This document shows positions 58,706-64,000 of a stretch of DNA of 64,000 bases, in pieces. The stretch comes from Calendula officinalis. Its lineage: Eukaryota > Streptophyta > Magnoliopsida > Asterales > Asteraceae. Location of the stretch: the NCBI GenBank assembly GCA_963853835.1, contig OY970822.1, positions 47,146,404 through 47,210,403 of the forward strand, in the 5' to 3' direction. The position numbers and the translations under genes are program-made. The notes under the pieces are model-generated. The model was not told where the DNA came from and did no database searches. It worked only from the letters and a program-made list of their open reading frames with translations. How positions within the stretch are numbered: the stretch's first letter is position 1; each line of letters opens with the position of its first letter.

Positions 58706-59250
58706 AGGGGTGCACAACGAAACCGGTTTTTAAACCGGTACCGGTTTTGAAACCGGTTTTTTAGTCTATCGAGCGGATCGGTTCATAACCGGCGGATCAA
58801 AACCGGATACTCATCCTCAAGCACGAACCGGATTAAAAACCGGTTTCAAAAAACCGGTTTAAAACCCGGATTTTTCTAGCCGCTACAAAAACCGGTTTAA
58901 AAACCGGATTTTGGGGAAACCGGATTAAAAACCGGTTTAAAAATCGGTTTTCAAATTCTGCCCAAAAAATAGCCATTAGTTACCGTTATTCTAGCCGTTG
59001 GAATCGATTTATGCCCGTAAAACCGGTTTTTAAACCGATATGTGATCCGATCCGATCCGACAAAACCGATCCGATCCGATCCGGTTTGAAACCGGTCCGA
59101 ACCGGTTTTAATCGGTTTTGGCATATGCTCGTCAAACCGGTTTCGAAACCGAACCGGTTTGGACAAAACCGGTTTTGACCGGAGTTGACCAAAACCGATC
59201 CGGTTTTTAATCCGATCCGGTTTTCGGAAAAATCCGGTTTGTGCACCTCT
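58706..59250. mobile_element. TIR element made largely of CCGG-centred repeats
   Basis: AGGGGTGCACAA on the left is matched by TTTGTGCACCTCT on the right. Between them the motif AAACCGGTTT and partial copies recur; I count about 25 CCGG. A possible imperfect 9-bp target duplication is GGTAGAAAT/GGTATAAAC (7 of 9). Open frames across it are by-products of the repeat. Confidence 0.75.
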
Positions 59251-59269
59251 AGGTATAAACCACAAGTTG

Positions 59270-59500
59270 AATTATACATGACCAAAATTTCAATTGTATT
59301 TAATGCTTTATTAAAATACGTATATAGATAGGATGTGGGACATTTGATTACGTGTATACTACAAAATAAAAGGAAGATAATTTACTACTAATTAATTTGT
59401 ATTTAACTACAAGAGTTGTGTTTTAGACGGTCCAGTTTTAAAATAAAATTTTAAAAGATAAATCTTAGTCGATAGATCAAAAATCTTTTAGCAACTAACA
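59270..59500. other. Intergenic
   Basis: No supported feature. Confidence 0.4.
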
Positions 59501-59504
59501 TCAT

Positions 59505-59746
59505 CAAATCACATGTTATTAAATACACAGTCATCACTGTCGGCCACCACCACCATCTTCAGCAAGTGCCACCCGCCGACCGTCGCCCGCAACCGCCACA
59601 ATTACATGTGATTGGATACACAATCACATGTGATTGAAAGCAGCTCCTAGTGGCGAGGGGTTGCCGATGGTGGAGACGGTAGCTGGAAGATATTGGCGGT
59701 GATGGTGGTGGTGGTCGGCGGAGTGCAATCACATGTGATTCAATAC
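59505..59746. repeat. Third locus with the AATCACATGTGATT palindrome
   Basis: Two perfect copies (about 59607 and 59727) and two near copies (about 59509 and 59592) lie among GC-rich GGTGGT/CCACCA trinucleotide-like sequence. Continuity resumes at 63542 after the inserted MITE (ACATGAGGTGGTGGTGG and TTACATGTGATGG). I found no terminal repeats here. Confidence 0.7.
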
Positions 59747-60014
59747 CTAGGTTCTAAATAACGCAAGGCGCGGCGTGGCGGCACCATCAAGCCTCAAGAC
59801 ATGGCGACCATAACGAGACATGTCGTTTTTCAAGGCGTGACTTAAGGCGGAAAATTTCGTATATAAATTATAATTATATATATATAATTATACAAAAAGA
59901 TAAAAAAAACATTAATACAAATTTAGAACATAGTTAATCAATTTTTTATTCATTTTCGACAAATTCAACGATTCTTATTACTAAATACCTATAGATATGA
60001 CTTATATGACCCGA

Positions 60015-60548
60015 CAGGGGCGGACCTTAGTGGTGCCCGGATGGTCCCGTGCTACCCCTTAATTTTCGACTAGAAGTATAATAATTTGACACTAAAATAA
60101 ACTATATGTCGGTATTACCCATAAAAAAGCGTTCGGCTACCGTTCACTTATAATTTCAGCAAAAAAGTAGCCCAAACTTGAAAGTCCTAATTTGGTTTAG
60201 CTTATTAAGTAGCTCAAATTTCAATTTATAAATAAAGTTCACTTTCAAACTTTATGATAATTTAATAAAAAAAAAACTCAATACCCTTTTTGTCTCTCTA
60301 TTGGAATCATCAAAAACACATGTCGAACAATAGAAACAAACTGATTTGTAGTGTAAAAAAGAAACAACTTATGGTGGTTACAGATGTAAATGTAATGACT
60401 CGTTTTCGAAAAACATGTCAACGAAGAAGACAACATTAAAATGTAGTATCTAGTTTGTCGTTTTGAAATGTTTAATTAACATGTGTTTTAATATTTATGT
60501 TGAAAAAAAATGTGCTACCCCTAAATATTCGGTCTAGGTCCGCCTCTG
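60015..60548. mobile_element. hAT-type MITE nested in the larger MITE
   Basis: Ends CAGGGGCGGACCT and AGGTCCGCCTCTG are inverted repeats, a common hAT end. The flanks TGACCCGA (60007-60014) and TGACCCGG (60549-60556) match at 7 of 8. The interior is non-coding. Confidence 0.85.
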
Positions 60549-60664
60549 TGACCCGGTACCTTTAATACGTTTAAAACACGGCTTATAACGGGTAAAAAAG
60601 AGTTAAGTTGGATTTTAACATACAACAACCATTAACGTCCACGCTTTGGACCAAGGTATGGTGA

Positions 60665-63468
60665 TGTAACATCCCAATTTTCATTATTCAGTTACAGGCA
60701 AATATAGTTACCGAAATCGGTTATTTCCGTTAAATGAATAAAATATATATAGAGGTTCAATTTAACTAGAGGTTAAATATTGGAATTAAGATGTTATTAA
60801 GAGGTGATTTATGGCTAAAAGTGAAAGACTTAATGGTATATATAGACCCAAAGTGCATTTTTGCATAGTAAAAGGGCTAATTTTACCAAATGATGAAATT
60901 TTGGGTGGTGACTCACCCAAAACCGGGATAAATCTTTTGACACACCTTTCAACCTCCCACTTTCACCATTTTCATCTTCTTAAACTCTCTTAAGAAGATC
61001 TCAAAGATCCATGGTGAATCCATGCAAAAAGCTTGCCAAAATAAGGAACTTTTGGTGTTTTTGAGGAAGGATCAAGGTGTAGAACTCAAATCTAAGTACA
61101 TCCTTGCTAGAATCTGAGTTTTCTTCATATCTCAACAAGGTAAAGTTCTTAAAATTCATGGATAATGACATGCATGTTAGTTTTAAGCTTGGAACTTTAG
61201 TACTATGACTTTTAATCACTTTTTGATCAAGAAAAGAAAGCAAACAAGTTTATGGATCTTTTTGATCAACAATCATGGTTTGCATGTTTGTTATTTGATC
61301 TTAGATGAAGTTCCAAAATAAGTTTGTAGCCTAAAAATGTCAAAAGTTTGATAAGATAAAGATATTGACACTTTTAGACAAAGATGATTTCAATAAACCC
61401 AGCAGATTGTAAAATTCGTATAAAATCAACAGTTACTCTGATTGATCTGAAAATCGAGAGTCCTGTAGTTTTCGGTGTTCTGTACACTTTTCATGTTTTA
61501 AGTTTTGTCAAATTCGGACTCTAAATGGGTCAAAACTGTGATTTACAATCTGGACAGAATGTGAAAGAATAAGAAAATATTTTCTTAACTATTAGGAATA
61601 AAATAGATATTCATCTATTGAACTAAGAATTATTTATAAATATATACAGGTATTATATTAAGGAGTTTTAGGGAAGTTTTGTTATTGACTTGGAGCTTCC
61701 GAATCATCAATTGAGGTGAGTTTTTCTTACAACTCACTTGAACCGATTTTAATACTTTTATGTTAAGAATCCATTACAAGTTAATTGAACTATAGTGTTC
61801 ATATGATTATCTTATGGAATGCATTTTATATGAAAAATAATAAGTTACCTGCAAAGTATGTCACTTATTTGATAGCAAATGATATGTTATAAGATTTAAG
61901 GAGTAAGAATAAAATTGCATTTATATGTGATATATATTGTTTGTAAAAGTTTGCTACTATTTGTATGTATAACTTGTATGTCAAACATGTTAAAGAACTA
62001 TATGATCAAAGAATTAATAGAAAAGATACAAGATTTATAGATTAAAGAAAGAATTGAATTTGGATAAAATATGAGATTTTTTATGTAAAAATCCGTAACT
62101 AAAATTCTGCATAATTGTAGAATTTTGTTGATTTTGTAAAAATCATAGAAAATCAACCTTAGATCCGTTTTGGGTGTATGACCAGTCATTTTATAGGTAT
62201 AAGAGTCTACTTTCATTATATCATATCATCATGAGATTATCTGGGCAGAAAAGTATTCAAAATACAGGTTTTATAACAGCTGGTTGGTTTGATAACTTAG
62301 CTACAAAGAAAGAAAAAGAAAAGAGAAGATGGTTATGAGTGTTTATAAAGATAACATGCTACTTTCTACATTATATGATTTTATTATATGTTATGTGACA
62401 ATAACATATGATTTCTTCACTTGTTTAATTAGTATGTTTACGATTAAAGAAAAGAATTAGAAGGATTAGTGGGATACGGGTAGAATAAGAAATGAGAATT
62501 CTACTTACAGATTTAAGAGTCCTAGTAGGATGAACCTCCTAGGATAAGTGCTAGCCGAATTGGAGTTTACTTTGCCTTTCTAGTGGGTGGGTGACACATT
62601 GTCCATATACACTTTATTGTATGTGGGCTGGAGCGGTATTGACCATAAAGAGGTCTGTACAAGTATCGCGTTGGGAACTGGAGGAGTGTAAGAATACTCC
62701 GTTTGTACAGCCCTTAACGACACCGTATTGTATTGTTCGATACAAAGTCGGAGTAGTGAAAGCGGATGGACCTTAATGACTTCTTGTCAAGACAGGAGTA
62801 GCTACCTGAATTGGACTTGAGTTGTTTGGGCACGTTATTAGCGAACCATTGGGATCACTTGGGTTAGGATTATTACTTTACTCATAGATCCATCCACTAA
62901 GAATTATGAACGACATGAGATTAAGGAACGATAAAGATAAAGATTATGAAAAAGATAATAAATAAAAGATTTAAGATTTATGTGTATCATGTATGAATAT
63001 GCAATTTATATGTTTTGAATGAATAACATTTTTGGTATATATTATGATTTGATATATTTATGTTATTAAGATATGATTACGACTCTTACATGATTCTAAC
63101 ACTTGTTCTTGCTTTTTGGGTTGCCGTGTATGCGGTATAGGTTAAATGATGGCGAGGTGCGAAAGTGTTGGGACATGAAAGGGTAGTATGCGTAGAATCA
63201 GTGATACCCTTGGGACATAATGGTTTTTGAAATATGGTTGTAAATAAGAAAACTTAAACCACTTTTGTTGTCTAAAACAATTATGTAACCGTTTAATGTT
63301 TTTAAATTAAGTAGTTATTATGAAAAGAACTTTACGAAAAGAAAGTGATGCTATGATTTACAAAAGAAACTCTGAACCTACTGCTTTGACAAAGTCTTCC
63401 GCTAAAGATTATAGTTATTTATTGTTAAATAAAAAGTTTTTGAAATGGGTAAAAATCATGGTGTCACA
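60665..63468 (+). repeat. Solo LTR, Ty3/gypsy-like, nested in the hAT MITE
   Basis: It starts TGTAACATCCC and ends GGTGTCACA, with GGTGA on both sides (60660-60664, 63469-63473). A TATATATA at 60837-60844 is a probable promoter on the plus strand. Its length (about 2.8 kb) is like that of the LARD LTR, but the sequence differs. Small open frames inside (for example 60811-60993) have no recognised match. Confidence 0.88.
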
Positions 63469-63541
63469 GGTGACATGGTCAAGCCTTGCCTTTTCGAGAC
63501 ATGGCGAAGCCAATGCGGGCTTTTTAGAACTAAATCAATAC

Positions 63542-63707
63542 ACATGAGGTGGTGGTGGTGATGTTAGTGTATTGAGTTACATGTGATGGTAGTAGTAATG
63601 ATAATTTAGGGATTAATTGATCCAATTTCCATAAATTGAGATATGTCACTAAAAATTCACAAAAAAAAAACAGACTACTTTAAACGGTTCTCTTAACTAC
63701 AAAAAGA
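63542..63707. other. Continuation of the third palindrome locus and flank
   Basis: GGTGGT repeats and a TTACATGTGATGG near-palindrome continue the sequence of 59505-59746. Then AT-rich DNA runs up to the Harbinger target TAA (63708-63710). Confidence 0.55.
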
Positions 63708-63710
63708 TAA

Positions 63711-64000
63711 GACCGGTGCCAATGGTTTGGCAAACTGATACCGTCAGTTGTTGCCAAATCAACGCCACGTCAGCTCACCCTCCAACCGACACTAAACTGA
63801 CGTAACCATGCCAACAATGCCACTTCCCTTTAATTTTTTGGGACCCACCATTACAAAACACACACACACAAAATACCCATTTGGACCCACCCAACAAACC
63901 GGCGCCACCCTCCATCCCCGTCTCCAAAGCGGCGAAATTTAACCGGCTGTGGCACTGGCGGAACGGTGCCAACGGTGCCACCAACCCGGCGCTAACCGGC
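63711..64000. mobile_element. Pong-like Harbinger element terminus (runs off the window)
   Basis: GACCGGTGCCAATGG follows TAA (63708-63710), the Harbinger target. The next 140 bp match 7190-7320 in order: TTGCCAAxTCAxCGCxACGT, ACTAAACTGACGTA, CCAACA and GGxCCCACCAT. Near the window end, GGTGCCAACGG-type repeats recur. Whether the element codes for a transposase cannot be seen. Confidence 0.8.

Larger units (their letters stand above)
59747..63533. mobile_element. hAT-type MITE split by two nested insertions
   Basis: The left end CTAGGTTCTAAATAACGC and the right end GGGCTTTTTAGAACTAA are inverted repeats. TTCAATAC/ATCAATAC (59739-59746, 63534-63541) match at 7 of 8. The 5' part shares CATCAAGCCTCA with the MITE at 45731. 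Removing the insertions at 60015-60548 and 60665-63468 leaves about 440 bp, near the 401 bp of that relative. Confidence 0.8.

Noticed and set aside
58951..59285. Two overlapping open frames rich in Arg, Gly and Phe
   Set aside because: They are translations of the CCGG repeat in two frames, not genes.

Overview
This window is nuclear DNA of a flowering plant, most likely a eudicot. The only apparently intact gene is a plant phosphatidylserine synthase with 12 coding exons. The rest is AT-rich intergenic DNA packed with plant-type transposable elements: LINE, Ty1/copia of the Sirevirus type, solo LTRs of Ty3/gypsy type, a LARD, PIF/Harbinger, Mutator-like, hAT, Stowaway-like MITEs and a tRNA-derived SINE. 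I lean to Asteraceae from the general look of the LINE tail and the repeats, but this is a weak inference.

Layout. 1-2264: 3' part of a decayed LINE. 2749-5333 (minus): phosphatidylserine synthase, with an inferred 5'UTR intron and a TATA box near 6286-6293. 7169-~31010: a Pong-like PIF/Harbinger element whose minus-strand transposase is cut in two by a 22.3-kb Sirevirus-like copia element (7906-30171, TSD GTCGG). The 3' LTR of that copia element is itself split by a 9.8-kb non-autonomous LTR element (8827-18670, TSD AAATC). 31020-35480: a small MITE, a GC-rich 26-bp tandem repeat, a gypsy-like LTR, a Stowaway-like MITE and a solo LTR (TSD GTAAG). 35600-36070: remnant of a Harbinger ORF1-type SANT/Myb protein. 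36102-44584 (TSD CTTTT): a second Sirevirus-like element that keeps gag and the third (env-like) ORF but has no pol. 45731-47438: a hAT-type MITE (TSD GTATATAC) and a TIR element with a 10-bp TSD. 48140-54525: a Mutator-like element filled with the palindrome AATCACATGTGATT and split by a solo LTR (50891-53652) of the same family as the 9.8-kb LARD. 54804-56319: a SINE and a small relative of the palindrome element. 57133-59250: Stowaway-like MITEs and a CCGG-rich TIR element. 59747-63533: a hAT-type MITE carrying two nested insertions. 63711-64000: the terminus of a second Pong-like element.

Reading the target-site duplications gives an insertion order: Harbinger, then copia A, then LARD in one stack; palindrome element, then solo LTR in another; palindrome-bearing DNA, then hAT MITE, then a smaller hAT MITE and a gypsy LTR in a third. 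LTR pairs compared by eye agree: about 1% divergence for the LARD and about 3% for the copia element it sits in.

The most unusual signal is the AATCACATGTGATT palindrome family, shared by two elements with common TIRs and by a third locus. A recurring theme is that several unrelated elements carry arrays of short self-complementary motifs (LARD LTR hairpins, CCGG repeats, 26-bp GC hairpins, CGATCG-type palindromes).
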